Source: Variovorax sp. PBS-H4 (GTDB lineage Bacteria; Pseudomonadota; Gammaproteobacteria; Burkholderiales; Burkholderiaceae_C). Taken from it: a DNA stretch of 64,000 nucleotides. Shown one piece after another: positions 45,080 through 55,881 of the stretch. The position numbers and the translations under genes were made by a program. Each line of letters begins with the position of its first letter. The stretch's first letter is position 1. The stretch is taken from contig NZ_LR594675.1 of the NCBI RefSeq assembly GCF_901827205.1, positions 4,340,001-4,404,000 on the forward strand. The letters run 5' to 3'. The notes under the pieces are model-generated. The model searched no databases, was not told where the DNA came from, and worked only from the letters and a program-made list of their open reading frames with translations.

Positions 45080-46072
45080 TCAGCTGTCGGCGCGGAAGCC
45101 GATCTTTCGCACGATGGGCCCCCACTTGTTCATGTCGGTGTTCAAGATCGAGGCGAGCTCATCGGGAGAAGATGAGGTCGCTTTCAATCCCTGCTCCCCG
45201 ATGCCACGGACCACGTCGGGGCTTTTGAGTGCGCTGCGCAACTCGCCATTGAGCCGTTGCACGAGCTCCTGCGGTGCCTTCGCGGGCAGGAAGAAGCCGA
45301 ACCACTCCTCGTGCTCCATCCCGGCAATGCCCTGCTCGGCGAACGTCGGGACGCCGGGCGCGAAAGAGCTGCGCTGCGCCGCTGCCACTGCCAATACTCT
45401 CACCTTGCGGTCGGACACATGCTGCAGAAGGGTTCCTACCGGTGCGATGACGCTGGAGACGTTGCCACCGAGGAGATCGAGCATCGCAAGCTGACCGCCA
45501 CGGTAAGCGACGTGCTGCAGCTTCACTCCAGCTCCCTCGCCAAGGAGAGTTCCGATGAAATGCGCCGTGGTGCCAGCGCCTGGGCTACCGTAGTTGGCAT
45601 TGTTGTCGCTCTTACGGGTCCAAGCCAGGAAGTCGCCCACCGTTTTGATCTCCGGAGGAACGCCAGGACCCACGGCGAGGCCGTACTGAAACACGCTCCC
45701 CAATGACACTGGGGTCAGGTCTTGGCGCCAGTCATAGGCCAGCTTGCTGTAGATGTGAGGATAGATCGTGAGCATCGAGGTCGGCGTCACAAGGATTGAC
45801 TTGCCATCGGCCGGCCGGCCTTTGACGTAGCTCACTGCGATCTGGCCGGCGGCGCCGGGGCGGTTGTCGGTAATGGCCGTCGTTGCGAAGCCCGGCACCA
45901 GCTTCGGTGCGACCCATCTGCACATAAGGTCCGCAGTTCCACCTGCCGAAAATCCATTAACGAGCGAGGTGCTTTCCAGCGATCCCGATGCAAGGGCGCG
46001 ACCGGTAAGCAAGGGGGCAGTGGCCAGGGCTGCGAAGGTGGAAGCGACGAAGTCGCGACGGCATAGTTGCAT
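45080..46072 (-). CDS. Bug/TctC-family solute-binding protein
   Basis: The product has 330 residues. Its N-terminus (MQLCRRDFVASTFAALATAPLL) has a twin-arginine-like pattern, so export by Tat is possible. The mature part has the Bug pattern, with NGFSAGGTADLMCRW and ITDNRPGAAGQIAVSYVKG. AAGGAG upstream of ATG 46072 decides the start. It is convergent with the GST gene; no membrane transporter is near. Confidence 0.85.
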   Translation of the reverse strand: MQLCRRDFVASTFAALATAPLLTGRALASGSLESTSLVNGFSAGGTADLMCRWVAPKLVPGFATTAITDNRPGAAGQIAVSYVKGRPADGKSILVTPTSMLTIYPHIYSKLAYDWRQDLTPVSLGSVFQYGLAVGPGVPPEIKTVGDFLAWTRKSDNNANYGSPGAGTTAHFIGTLLGEGAGVKLQHVAYRGGQLAMLDLLGGNVSSVIAPVGTLLQHVSDRKVRVLAVAAAQRSSFAPGVPTFAEQGIAGMEHEEWFGFFLPAKAPQELVQRLNGELRSALKSPDVVRGIGEQGLKATSSSPDELASILNTDMNKWGPIVRKIGFRADS

Positions 46073-46431
46073 AGCATCTCCTTGAAAGTTCATCCGGGGC
46101 GGGTGTTCAGGCGAGGCCCATCCCCGCGAGGATGAACAGCGTCCTGCGCAGACTCTGCTGGGGTCAGGCCCAGGCGGAAGTCATCGCACGCAACTCTCTC
46201 AGCGCGTTTCATGTGCTGCAAGAGAGCCGATGTCAACACCCTTGAGAATCCGTCGCAGAGCCGGCATCGCCCCCGCCACTCACCGCCTCGTCATGCGGAA
46301 GCGAAGGTCAGGACGTGATCCGGCTCCTCATGCCGCAGGTACTTGAGATCGTGCAATCAGTTTGACGGCGAGCCAAAGAAAAGCGCCGCCAGTCATGCGA
46401 CGATTGCTCAACGATTCAAGTGGAGACCACA
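46073..46431. other. Gene-free stretch between Bug and SnoaL-like genes
   Basis: No coding region is supported in these ~360 bases. They should hold the two divergent promoters, but I see no clear -35/-10 pair or strong repeat. I see nothing else here. Confidence 0.4.
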
Positions 46432-46824
46432 GTGAATGCTATTGACCTTGAAGCTGTTTACCGCAAGTACATCGACTGCCTCAACGAGCGAGATTGGGAA
46501 AACCTTGGCCAATTCGTTCACGAAGAAGTTCAGCACAACGGGAGGCCGCTCGGAATCGGGGGCTATAGGTCGATGCTCGAGAACGATAGTGAGCAGATAC
46601 CGGATCTCTGGTTCAAGGTCGAGTTGCTGGTAGTGCAAGCAACATGGGTGGCGTGCCGCCTACGATTTGATGTCACACCCAAAGGCGACTTCCTGGGCGT
46701 CGCCGTCAATGGCCGAAGGGTGACGTTCTGCGAGAACGTTTTCTATGGGTTCGACGACGGAAAAATCAGAGACGTCAGGTCTGTCATCGACAAGTCTGCG
46801 ATCGAGGCGCAGCTGGAGGACTGA
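46432..46824 (+). CDS. SnoaL-like ester cyclase/isomerase fold protein
   Basis: The product has about 130 residues of the NTF2-like SnoaL fold: AVYRKYIDCLNERDWENLGQFVHEEVQHNG, then RSMLENDSEQIPDLWF. Such proteins use an Asp-His pair for ring closure or isomerisation, but the substrate is unknown. GTG 46432 is chosen because GGAG lies 6 bases upstream; GTG at 46420 would add four residues. Its DNA is slightly lower in GC than the neighbours, as judged by eye. Confidence 0.7.
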   Translation: MNAIDLEAVYRKYIDCLNERDWENLGQFVHEEVQHNGRPLGIGGYRSMLENDSEQIPDLWFKVELLVVQATWVACRLRFDVTPKGDFLGVAVNGRRVTFCENVFYGFDDGKIRDVRSVIDKSAIEAQLED

Positions 46825-47027
46825 ACAACCTCTCATCGGCAGCTCGGCTCTTGCTAACGCAGGTCGCCGGTGCGCCCACCGCTCGGCGAGCGAAAGATGT
46901 CGTCGAGATCACGGGGGCCGCGACCAACAGTTCCAGCAGGCCGTCACCGCCTCCGCAACGGTTGTTCGATAGCGATGCATGGCATGAACAACAGCACCAT
47001 TGCGGCGGCGACGATGCGTCTACCGTT

Positions 47028-47846
47028 TCAGCGGCTTTCGACCGGAATCTCGTGCATGAAGTACCCGGCGCTCAGGGTGTTGACCGCGTCACCTGCGAAG
47101 TCCATCAGGATGCGGCTGCGCTCCGGCGTCATGGTGACTGTGATGTACTGGACCGGATGGCCTTCGGGGTCGTGAATGACACGCACGACCTTGAGCAGCG
47201 GCACACCCACCTCGGTGTGCAGCAGGCGTGCCCGGTCCGGATCGCTGATGTCGGCGGTAATCTCCTGAATCACTCGCCCGAACTTCACGCCTTGGGCCAA
47301 AAGGATTTCGTAAAGCGCCTGCTTGCGCAATGCGGCCGCGGTCACTTTCTTGCCTAGAGGCACGGGCACCCAGGCGTCGCTCAGCATCACCGGCGTATCA
47401 CCCACGCTGCGCAGGCGCAAGGCATGCACCGCCCTTACGCCGGGCGCCAGCTGCAGCATGGCGGTGACATCCGCCGGCGGCTCCGACTGCTCCACGAGCA
47501 GCACCTGTACCTGCGTGTCGCTGGCCGCCTGGCGAAGGCTGTCGATCAGCCCCAGAGTCGGCTTCGGGCGGGCCACCGACACCCGATCACCGCGAACGAA
47601 CGTTCCGCGTCCGTGGCGGCTTTCAACCAGACCCTGCGCGGCCAGATCGGCCAGGGCGCGGCGCACCGTCACGCGCGACACGCCGAAGCGCTCGCCCAAG
47701 GCCTCCTCCTTCGGCAGCGCGCCCGTCTTGCCGAACAAGCCGCGCGAGATCTCTTCCCGAAGTACCAGGAAGAGCTGGCGGTGCAGCGATGTTCCCCTGG
47801 AAAACTGAGCAGGCTCGGCTTCGGGCTTGGGCGTTGGAAGGGTCAT
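47028..47846 (-). CDS. GntR-family regulator of the HutC/UTRA type
   Basis: The product has about 272 residues: N-terminal winged helix (LREEISRGLFGKTGALPKEEALGERFGVSRVTVRRAL) and a UTRA ligand domain with LRLRSVGDTPVMLSDAWVP. It lies divergent to the esterase-Bug-lyase operon, with an imperfect palindrome in between (47912-47929), so it probably represses that operon and releases upon a small acid ligand. The start at ATG 47846 is preferred over 47882, though neither has a strong ribosome site. Confidence 0.85.
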   Translation of the reverse strand: MTLPTPKPEAEPAQFSRGTSLHRQLFLVLREEISRGLFGKTGALPKEEALGERFGVSRVTVRRALADLAAQGLVESRHGRGTFVRGDRVSVARPKPTLGLIDSLRQAASDTQVQVLLVEQSEPPADVTAMLQLAPGVRAVHALRLRSVGDTPVMLSDAWVPVPLGKKVTAAALRKQALYEILLAQGVKFGRVIQEITADISDPDRARLLHTEVGVPLLKVVRVIHDPEGHPVQYITVTMTPERSRILMDFAGDAVNTLSAGYFMHEIPVESR

Positions 47847-47911
47847 GACCAGAGGGAAATTCTTGCAGCCAGCATAAAGCATTTGGCAATCTGACCCCGC
47901 GGTGTTTATGA

Positions 47912-47929
47912 TGTAGTAATATCAATACA
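47912..47929. promoter_or_regulatory. Candidate GntR operator
   Basis: An 18-base imperfect palindrome, TGTAGTAATATCAATACA, has 12 of 18 positions symmetric, with TGTA/TACA arms. It lies between the divergent GntR gene and the operon starting at 47991, where an operator would be expected. The resemblance to FarR-type boxes is recalled, not searched. Confidence 0.4.
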
Positions 47930-47990
47930 ACGGATGCACCCTGCCGCTGCGCGTCGATGCGGTAGGCCACCCGGGAACACGGAGCGAGAC

Positions 47991-49028
47991 ATGAAGAAAA
48001 GATGGCTGGGGTATGCCTCGGTCTTGGCCGCGGCATCAACTTCTACCGGGTGTGCCTCGACGGATGGCTTCCATGTGAAGGAAGTCGGCAGTTTTCACAC
48101 CGGCGGCACCCAGGTGTCGCTGGCCGGTCTGCCTGAGCGCGAGATCCGCCTCACGCCGAGCGCGCCGCCGATGAAGGTCAACCCCAACGGTGAATTCGAT
48201 ACCGGGCAGGTCTATGTGCAGTACGTGAAGCTGGCCACGCCGCGCGCCCGCTATCCGTTGCTGATGTGGCATGGCGGCGGACTTACCGGTGTGACCTGGG
48301 AGACCAAGCCGGACGGCGCGCCGGGCTGGCAGCAGTACTTCCTGAAGCAGGGCCATGATGTCTACGTGTCCGATGCCGTGGAGCGCGGCCGCGCGTCCTG
48401 GTCCCGCTACCCGGAGATCTTCACCAGCGAGCCGTTCTTTCGGCCCAAGCACGAGGCATGGGAAGGATTTCGCATTGGCCCGACCTATGACAGGGATCCG
48501 GCCAAGCGCGTGGCATACGCCGGCGGACAGTTCCCCACGCACGCGTTCGACCAGTTCACCCGGCAGGGCGTGCCGCGCTGGGCCACCAACAATGCCGCGA
48601 CACAGGCCGCCTACGACGCGCTGGTGGCGAAGGTGTGTCCTTGCGTGATCGTCGTGCACAGCCAGGGCTCGGCCTTCGCCCTGCAGGCTTCGCTCAACGC
48701 ACCGGGCAAGGTCAAGGGCATCGTCGCGGTGGAGCCCGGTGGCGCGCCCGATCCGGCGACCGTCGACCTCTCTGCCTCGAAGAACGTGCCGCATCTCTTC
48801 GTGTGGGGCGACAACCTGGCGGGCAACGACGGCTGGACCAAGCTTCGCGCCGCGCCGGATCGATACCGCGCCGCGCTGCTGGCCCAGGGAGGTACGGCCG
48901 ACCTGCTGGACCTGCCGGCGCGGGGCATCCGCGGCAATTCGCACATGCTGATGATGGATCGCAACTCCGATGAAGTGGCGAGCCTGATCCAGGCGTGGAT
49001 GGCCGCCAAAGGCCTGATGAAGCAATAG
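47991..49028 (+). CDS. Esterase 713-like alpha/beta hydrolase lipoprotein
   Basis: The product has 345 residues. A lipobox-like GC places Cys21 after a short hydrophobic signal, so it is lipidated and faces the periplasm. The catalytic residues fit S224 in VVHSQGSA, E248 in VAVEPGG and H318 in GNSHMLMMDR. The pattern LLMWHGGGLTGVTWETKPDG and the following YFLKQGHDVYVSDAVERGR strongly recall bacterial esterase 713 from Alcaligenes; that enzyme has a CC pair where this one has GG. It likely releases an acid from an ester outside the cytoplasm. GGAG at 47981-47984 fixes the start. Confidence 0.82.
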   Translation: MKKRWLGYASVLAAASTSTGCASTDGFHVKEVGSFHTGGTQVSLAGLPEREIRLTPSAPPMKVNPNGEFDTGQVYVQYVKLATPRARYPLLMWHGGGLTGVTWETKPDGAPGWQQYFLKQGHDVYVSDAVERGRASWSRYPEIFTSEPFFRPKHEAWEGFRIGPTYDRDPAKRVAYAGGQFPTHAFDQFTRQGVPRWATNNAATQAAYDALVAKVCPCVIVVHSQGSAFALQASLNAPGKVKGIVAVEPGGAPDPATVDLSASKNVPHLFVWGDNLAGNDGWTKLRAAPDRYRAALLAQGGTADLLDLPARGIRGNSHMLMMDRNSDEVASLIQAWMAAKGLMKQ

Positions 49029-49050
49029 CCCCCGTTATCAAGGAAAAAGC

Positions 49051-50052
49051 ATGAAGACAAATCCACCCTGCGCGCCGGCCTCGATCAGTCGCCGCAACTT
49101 CCTCGGTCACGCGGCGCTGTGCGCCGTGGCCATGCCGAGCTTGGCGCAGACTCCTCCCTGGCCGGCTCGGCCCATCAAGATCGTCATCGGCTACGGACCC
49201 GGCGGCGCCGGTGACGCAACGGCCCGCCTGCTGGCCGAGGGACTGCAAAAGATCCTGAAGCAGCCGGTGATCATGGACTACAAGCCTGGCGCCAGCGGCA
49301 TGGTCGCCGCGGACTACGTGACCAAGGCACCGGCAGACGGCTACACGATTCATCTGATAGACGACGGCGCGCTGTCCATCGGGCCGGCCACCCGCAAGGT
49401 CAACTATGACCCGCAGGCCTTCACATTCCTCGGCAGCCCGGGCGGCCTGCCTCTCGTGCTGTGCGTCGCCCCCGGGCTGCGGGTGAACTCGGTGGCCGAA
49501 CTCGTGACCTGGGTGAAGTCCAACCCTGGCACGGCGAGCTACGCCACCAGCGGCGTTGGCAGCCTGCCCCATCTGCTCGGCGAGCAGTTCAAGAGCCTTG
49601 TCGCGGCGGAGCTGACGGCCGTGCCGTACAAGGGCACAGGCGCACTGCTGCCGGACCTCATGTCCGGTCGTGTTGCTTTTGCGTTCCCTGCAAGCACAGG
49701 CGTGCTGAGTCACGTCAAGGCAGGCAGCGTCCGCGCACTGGCTGTCACTTCGACCCAGCGGGTATCGCAGTTGCCCAACGTTCCCACCATGGCAGAGGTC
49801 GGCTACCCGCAGATCAACTCGATCTACCGCTCCGCCATCGTGGCTCCGCCGGGTCTCCCGACCCCGATACAAGCGACCTTGACCGCGGCCCTGCAACAGA
49901 TCACACGCGATGCGGCAACCGTGTCGCTCCTGGAAGCGGGCGGCTTCAACGTGGCATTCCTGCCGCCCGACGTGACGAAGCAGCTGTTCAAAAGCGAACT
50001 GCAGAAATGGAAGGCGCTGATTTCGGCCAACAACCTCAACCTGAGCGAATAG
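49051..50052 (+). CDS. Bug/TctC-family solute-binding protein, operon copy A
   Basis: The product has 333 residues. The N-terminus carries SRRNFLGHAALC, a twin-arginine pattern. Bug hallmarks are IKIVIGYGPGGAGDAT and VIMDYKPGASGMVAADYVTKAPADGYT. It lies 22 bases after the esterase gene and is likely to capture the acid that the esterase releases. No TctAB partner is adjacent. Confidence 0.88.
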   Translation: MKTNPPCAPASISRRNFLGHAALCAVAMPSLAQTPPWPARPIKIVIGYGPGGAGDATARLLAEGLQKILKQPVIMDYKPGASGMVAADYVTKAPADGYTIHLIDDGALSIGPATRKVNYDPQAFTFLGSPGGLPLVLCVAPGLRVNSVAELVTWVKSNPGTASYATSGVGSLPHLLGEQFKSLVAAELTAVPYKGTGALLPDLMSGRVAFAFPASTGVLSHVKAGSVRALAVTSTQRVSQLPNVPTMAEVGYPQINSIYRSAIVAPPGLPTPIQATLTAALQQITRDAATVSLLEAGGFNVAFLPPDVTKQLFKSELQKWKALISANNLNLSE

Positions 50053-50088
50053 CCGCCAGGCCCAAGATACCCCACCCGAAGATTTCCC

Positions 50089-50958
50089 TTGAGCACTTCA
50101 TCCACTCTTCGCCAGCAGCTCGCTGCCCCCGGCATGGTCGTTGCTCCCGGCGCCTACGACGGCATCGGTGCGCGACAGATCGAACAGGCCGGCTTCAGCG
50201 CTGTCTACATGACCGGCGCAGGCGCCTCGGCCGCCCGCGGCTATCCCGATTTCGGCCTTCTCACGATGAGCGAGATGGTGGAAAACGCGGCCGTGATGGC
50301 ACGCGCCATCGATATCCCTCTCATCGCCGATGCCGACACTGGCTATGGCAACGAGCTGAACGTCACCCGCACTGTCCGCGAGTACGAAGCGCGCGGCGTC
50401 GCCGCCATTCACATCGAAGACCAGGTCTCGCCGAAGCGCTGCGGCCATCTGGATGGCAAGCAAGTGATCCCGCGCGAGGAGTTCGTCTCCAAGATCCGCG
50501 CTGCCGCCGAAGCGCGACGCACCAAGAGCTTCGTGATCATCGCCCGCACCGACGCCCGCGCCGTGATGAACCTCGACGAAGCCATCTGGCGCGCCAACGC
50601 AGCGCTGCGGGCTGGAGCCGATATCGCCTTCGTGGAAGCCATGCAGACCCTGGAGGAGATGGCCACCGTTCCCCGGCAAGTGCAGGGCCCCTGCCTGCTG
50701 AACGTGGTCCCAGGCGGGCGGACGCCCAACATCGATCTGCGCGAGGCCGAAGCCATGGGCTACAAGCTGGCCATCCTGCCGGGCCTGGTGCTGGTGGCGG
50801 CAATGGAGGCTGCCGATGCCGCACTCGCCCAGCTCAAGGCCACCCACATGCCGCCTACGTCGACCCGCGGCGTGGGGGAAACATTCCGCCGCTTCGGCGC
50901 CGACGAGTGGGATGCGCTTCGCACCCGCTTCAACGCCGGCCAACCCATGGAACGCTGA
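50089..50958 (+). CDS. Isocitrate lyase/PEP mutase superfamily C-C lyase
   Basis: The product has 289 residues. The active-site lid motif KRCGH (K116-H120), the metal pair D81/D83 in DADTGYG and E110-D111 in HIEDQ mark it as a working lyase of the ICL/methylisocitrate-lyase type. This class splits substituted malates or citrates into pyruvate or glyoxylate plus a smaller acid. I take TTG 50089 as start since the residues MSTSSTLRQQLAAPG resemble other members; no good ATG precedes the fold. Prior knowledge of dimethylmalate lyase, which works with an aconitase-type hydratase, fits the operon. Confidence 0.85.
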   Translation: MSTSSTLRQQLAAPGMVVAPGAYDGIGARQIEQAGFSAVYMTGAGASAARGYPDFGLLTMSEMVENAAVMARAIDIPLIADADTGYGNELNVTRTVREYEARGVAAIHIEDQVSPKRCGHLDGKQVIPREEFVSKIRAAAEARRTKSFVIIARTDARAVMNLDEAIWRANAALRAGADIAFVEAMQTLEEMATVPRQVQGPCLLNVVPGGRTPNIDLREAEAMGYKLAILPGLVLVAAMEAADAALAQLKATHMPPTSTRGVGETFRRFGADEWDALRTRFNAGQPMER

Positions 50959-50959
50959 G

Positions 50960-51937
50960 ATGGCACACCCCTTGCTCCGCAGGCGCATCGCGTCGGCCCT
51001 GCTGTTCTGTGTGACGATCGCGGCCTCCGCTGCCCCGCCGCCCGGGGTATGGAAGCCCACCCGTCCCGTCACGCTGGTCGTGCCGTACGCGCCCGGCGGC
51101 GGCACGGACACCGTCGCGCGCGCCGTGTCGAAGCAACTGGCCTCGATCTGGAACCAGCCGGTGATCATCGAGAACCTGCCCGGCGCGGACGGCCTCATCG
51201 GTACCCGCAAAGTCATGGACGCGCGGCCCGACGGCACCACGCTGCTGATGCAGGTCCCGGCCATCGTGCTGACCAAGTACACGCCGGGGCTCAAGGGCGT
51301 CGATCCCCTGGCCCAGCTTCAACCCATCACGGCCGTCGCGCAGGCGTCAAACGCCGTGGTGATCAGCGGCAAGCTTCCCGCGAAATCGCTGGCCGAGTTC
51401 GTTCAGTACTGCCGCCGGCCGGGCCAGCGCTGCTCGATCGCAACGACGGATAACCAGTCGCGCATCTTGTCGCGCCAGTTCGTCGCCGAAGAGAAGCTGG
51501 ACGCCACCGTCATCGTCAACTACCGAGGCACGGCCGCCATCGTGTCCGACATGGTCGCGAACAACGTCGACATGTCATTCACGGGCATCGCCGCTGCGCT
51601 GCCCCATCACAAGGCGGGCGCGCTGCGCTTCGTTGCCACCACCGGCGACCGGCGCGCCGCGGCATTGCCGGAGGTCGCAACCGCGGCCGAGTCGGGCTTT
51701 GCCCAGTACCGCTCGGTCAATTGGTTCGGCGTATTTGCACCCTTGGGCCTGACGCCCGACGCAACCCAGGGCATCGAGGTCGCGCTGCGCCAGGCGGTAC
51801 AGGCGCCGGAGGTCCGTGCCGCCATCGTTGCCGCCGGCGCCGAGCCGCTGGTCAACACACCCGCCGAATTCGCAGCCCAGGTGAAAGCCGAAGGCGAGCG
51901 CCTCGGTGCGCTCGTCAAATGCTACCCCCTCGAATGA
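50960..51937 (+). CDS. Bug/TctC-family solute-binding protein, operon copy B
   Basis: The product has 325 residues with a signal peptide ending ASA (residue ~24). Features include VTLVVPYAPGGGTDTVARAV and VIIENLPGADGLIGTRKVMDARPDGT. The start comes one base after the lyase stop, so it is in the same transcript. A CRRPGQRC pair is unusual and may form a disulfide. It is the second Bug protein of this operon, different from copy A. Confidence 0.88.
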   Translation: MAHPLLRRRIASALLFCVTIAASAAPPPGVWKPTRPVTLVVPYAPGGGTDTVARAVSKQLASIWNQPVIIENLPGADGLIGTRKVMDARPDGTTLLMQVPAIVLTKYTPGLKGVDPLAQLQPITAVAQASNAVVISGKLPAKSLAEFVQYCRRPGQRCSIATTDNQSRILSRQFVAEEKLDATVIVNYRGTAAIVSDMVANNVDMSFTGIAAALPHHKAGALRFVATTGDRRAAALPEVATAAESGFAQYRSVNWFGVFAPLGLTPDATQGIEVALRQAVQAPEVRAAIVAAGAEPLVNTPAEFAAQVKAEGERLGALVKCYPLE

Positions 51938-51953
51938 CAACCAAGGAACTCCC

Positions 51954-52700
51954 ATGAACAGACTGGATATCAAGGGCGATGCCCGCCGCATCTTCGACAC
52001 GCTCCAGGGCGGCGGTATCGCCATCATTCCCAACGACGCAGGCTACGCGCTGATGGGCGGCTCATACGAGGCCGTCCATCGCATCTTCATCGCCAAGAAG
52101 CGCGGCGGCCACAAGCGCAACGCGATGCTGGCTTCCATGGCGACCCAGCGCGAACTGCATGTGCTCGACCAGCGCTCGCAGGACATGGTGGAAATGTTGA
52201 CGCAGGACTACAACCTCACGGTGGGCGTGGCGGCGCCCTATCGCAAGGACCACCCGCTCATTGCGAAGATGGACAAGCGCCTGGTCGAGGCCAGCACCGG
52301 CAACGACACGGTGGGGCTGCTGCTCAACGGCGGACCGCTGTTCGAAGAGGTGTGCCGGCTGTGCCGCGAAGCCGTGCTCCCCGTGTTCGGCTCGTCGGCC
52401 AACCTCACAGGTACCGGGCCGAAGTTTCGTGTGGAAGACATACAGCCAGAGCTGCGCGCGATTGCCGATGTCATCGTCGACTATGGCCTGCGCAAATACC
52501 ACCACTACCAGCGGTCGGCGACCACGCTGAGCTTTGCCAACGGCGAGGTCGAATGCTTGCGCATCGGCTCATGCTACGAGCTGATCAGCGACGTGCTGCG
52601 CAGGCACTTCAACGTCACGCTTCCCGAAGACCCGGGACGCGACGTCAACGCGTCGGGTCACCTGCAGGAATTCGCTTTCAAGGAAGCGAGCTATGTCTAG
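51954..52700 (+). CDS. YrdC/Sua5-like domain protein in a catabolic operon
   Basis: The product has 248 residues. It shows the YrdC-fold ATP/bicarbonate-site residues KKRGGHKRN (residues ~43-51) and SSANLTGTGP. YrdC/Sua5 makes threonylcarbamoyl-AMP for tRNA modification, but its position between Bug and acyl-CoA synthetase genes suggests another carbamoyl- or adenylate-forming role. It is shorter than Sua5 and longer than YrdC. AAGGA upstream of ATG 51954 fixes the start. Function here is not known. Confidence 0.7.
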   Translation: MNRLDIKGDARRIFDTLQGGGIAIIPNDAGYALMGGSYEAVHRIFIAKKRGGHKRNAMLASMATQRELHVLDQRSQDMVEMLTQDYNLTVGVAAPYRKDHPLIAKMDKRLVEASTGNDTVGLLLNGGPLFEEVCRLCREAVLPVFGSSANLTGTGPKFRVEDIQPELRAIADVIVDYGLRKYHHYQRSATTLSFANGEVECLRIGSCYELISDVLRRHFNVTLPEDPGRDVNASGHLQEFAFKEASYV

Positions 52701-52802
52701 CGTCGACGTAGAACGAACAGCATCGATATCTCGGGCGGCGCGCGCCGCAGCGTGGACATCCTCGGCCGCCACGGCCATCACCATCGGACCGAAGGGGGCG
52801 GA

Positions 52803-54488
<1,686 letters not shown>

Positions 54489-54495
54489 TTCGAAC

Positions 54496-55881
54496 ATGCC
54501 TTTCACCACCCTGGACAAGATCTGGAACGGGCACAGGATCAAGTCGTCGGCCGATGGCCTCGACCTGCTCTTCGTGGATCGCCATTACCTCACCGATCTG
54601 AGTGGGACGCTCGGCCTGGAGGATCTGCAGGCAGCGCACCGCCCGATCCGCCGCCCTGACCTGAGTATCGCCATCCCCGACCACATGATCGAGACCGCGC
54701 CGCATGGCGAGGCAGCAACCCTGCCAGCCAACAAGCGATTCGTCGAGCCGCTCAGGCGTCTTTCCGCCGAGGCTTCCATCCAGCATCTCGGGCGTGATTC
54801 GGGGCGCCAGGGCATCGTTCACGTGACGGCGCTCGAAGACGGCCTGACCTTGCCGGGCCTGGTGGTTGTCTGCGGCGACAGCCACACCACCACCCACGGC
54901 GCGCTCGGTGCGCTGGCGCTGGGCATCGGCTCCACGGAGGTCGCCCACGTGCTGGCCACGCAGGCGATCTGGGTCAAAAAGCCAAGGCAGGCCCGGGTCC
55001 GGCTGACGGGCCGCAAGGGCCAGGGCGTCTTTGCGAAAGACATCGCGCTGGGCCTCATCGCCAGTCTCGGCGCCGATTTCGGCCGCGAGCATGCGCTGAC
55101 ATTCGAGGGCGAGACCGTGCAGCGCATGTCGATCGAGGAGCGCGCCACGCTGTGCAACATGGCCGTCGAACTCGGCGCACGCATCGGCTACGTGGCGCCG
55201 GACGACACCAGCTTCAGCTACCTCTCCAAAGCGAAGGCAGCGCCCCGAGGCGCGCTGTGGGACCTCGCCGTGCAGGCCTGGCGCGAGCTGCGGCCCGATG
55301 CCGATGCCGCCTACGACGAGGACGTCAGCTTCGACGTGTCGGCTCTCACGCCTCAGATCACCTGGGGCACGAGCGTGCAGCACGGCATGGCGATCGACGG
55401 GGTCGTCCCGGACGGCGGCGAGTTCGACGCACCGCGCGCCTACATGGATGTCCGCGCCGGCCAGACGTTGGTCGACACGCCTATCCAGCATGTGTTCATC
55501 GGTTCCTGCACCAACAGCCGGATCGAGGATTTGCGTGTGGCTGCTGGCGTCGCCCGCCGACGCAAGGTTGCCCGGGGCGTGCGAGCCTGGGTCGTGCCCG
55601 GCTCCCAGGCGGTGCAGCGGCAGGCCGAAGCCGAAGGACTGGACACAATCTTTCGCGACGCAGGATTTCAGTGGCGCCTTCCGGGCTGCTCCATGTGCGT
55701 GGGCACCAATGGCGACACCGTGCCCGCGGGCGAGCGCTGTGTCTCGACCTCGAACCGCAACTTCGTCGGAAGGCAGGGGCCGGGTGCGCGCACCCACCTG
55801 GCCAGCCCGGCCACTGCGGCAGCCTCCGCTCTCGCCGGCTGCATTGCCGACCCGCGCCCTTTCGTTGATCACCTGTCATGA
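54496..55881 (+). CDS. LeuC-type hydratase large subunit, divergent substrate loop
   Basis: The product has 461 residues, aconitase-superfamily LeuC type. The iron-sulfur ligands sit in VFIGSCTNSRIEDL and LPGCSMCVGTNGD, and VVCGDSHTTTHGALGALALGIG is intact. The HEVTSPQAF segment that recognises isopropylmalate in LeuC is replaced by TDLSGTLGLE at residues ~33-42. So it likely hydrates another substituted maleate or fumarate, not isopropylmalate. Dimethylmaleate hydratase (DmdA) is a known relative in such roles. The gene starts 8 bases after the CoA synthetase. Confidence 0.85.
   Translation: MPFTTLDKIWNGHRIKSSADGLDLLFVDRHYLTDLSGTLGLEDLQAAHRPIRRPDLSIAIPDHMIETAPHGEAATLPANKRFVEPLRRLSAEASIQHLGRDSGRQGIVHVTALEDGLTLPGLVVVCGDSHTTTHGALGALALGIGSTEVAHVLATQAIWVKKPRQARVRLTGRKGQGVFAKDIALGLIASLGADFGREHALTFEGETVQRMSIEERATLCNMAVELGARIGYVAPDDTSFSYLSKAKAAPRGALWDLAVQAWRELRPDADAAYDEDVSFDVSALTPQITWGTSVQHGMAIDGVVPDGGEFDAPRAYMDVRAGQTLVDTPIQHVFIGSCTNSRIEDLRVAAGVARRRKVARGVRAWVVPGSQAVQRQAEAEGLDTIFRDAGFQWRLPGCSMCVGTNGDTVPAGERCVSTSNRNFVGRQGPGARTHLASPATAAASALAGCIADPRPFVDHLS

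Noticed and set aside
46825..47027. Coding sequence between the SnoaL-like and GntR genes
   Set aside because: The only open frames run through the GntR gene on the opposite strand and have no ribosome site.
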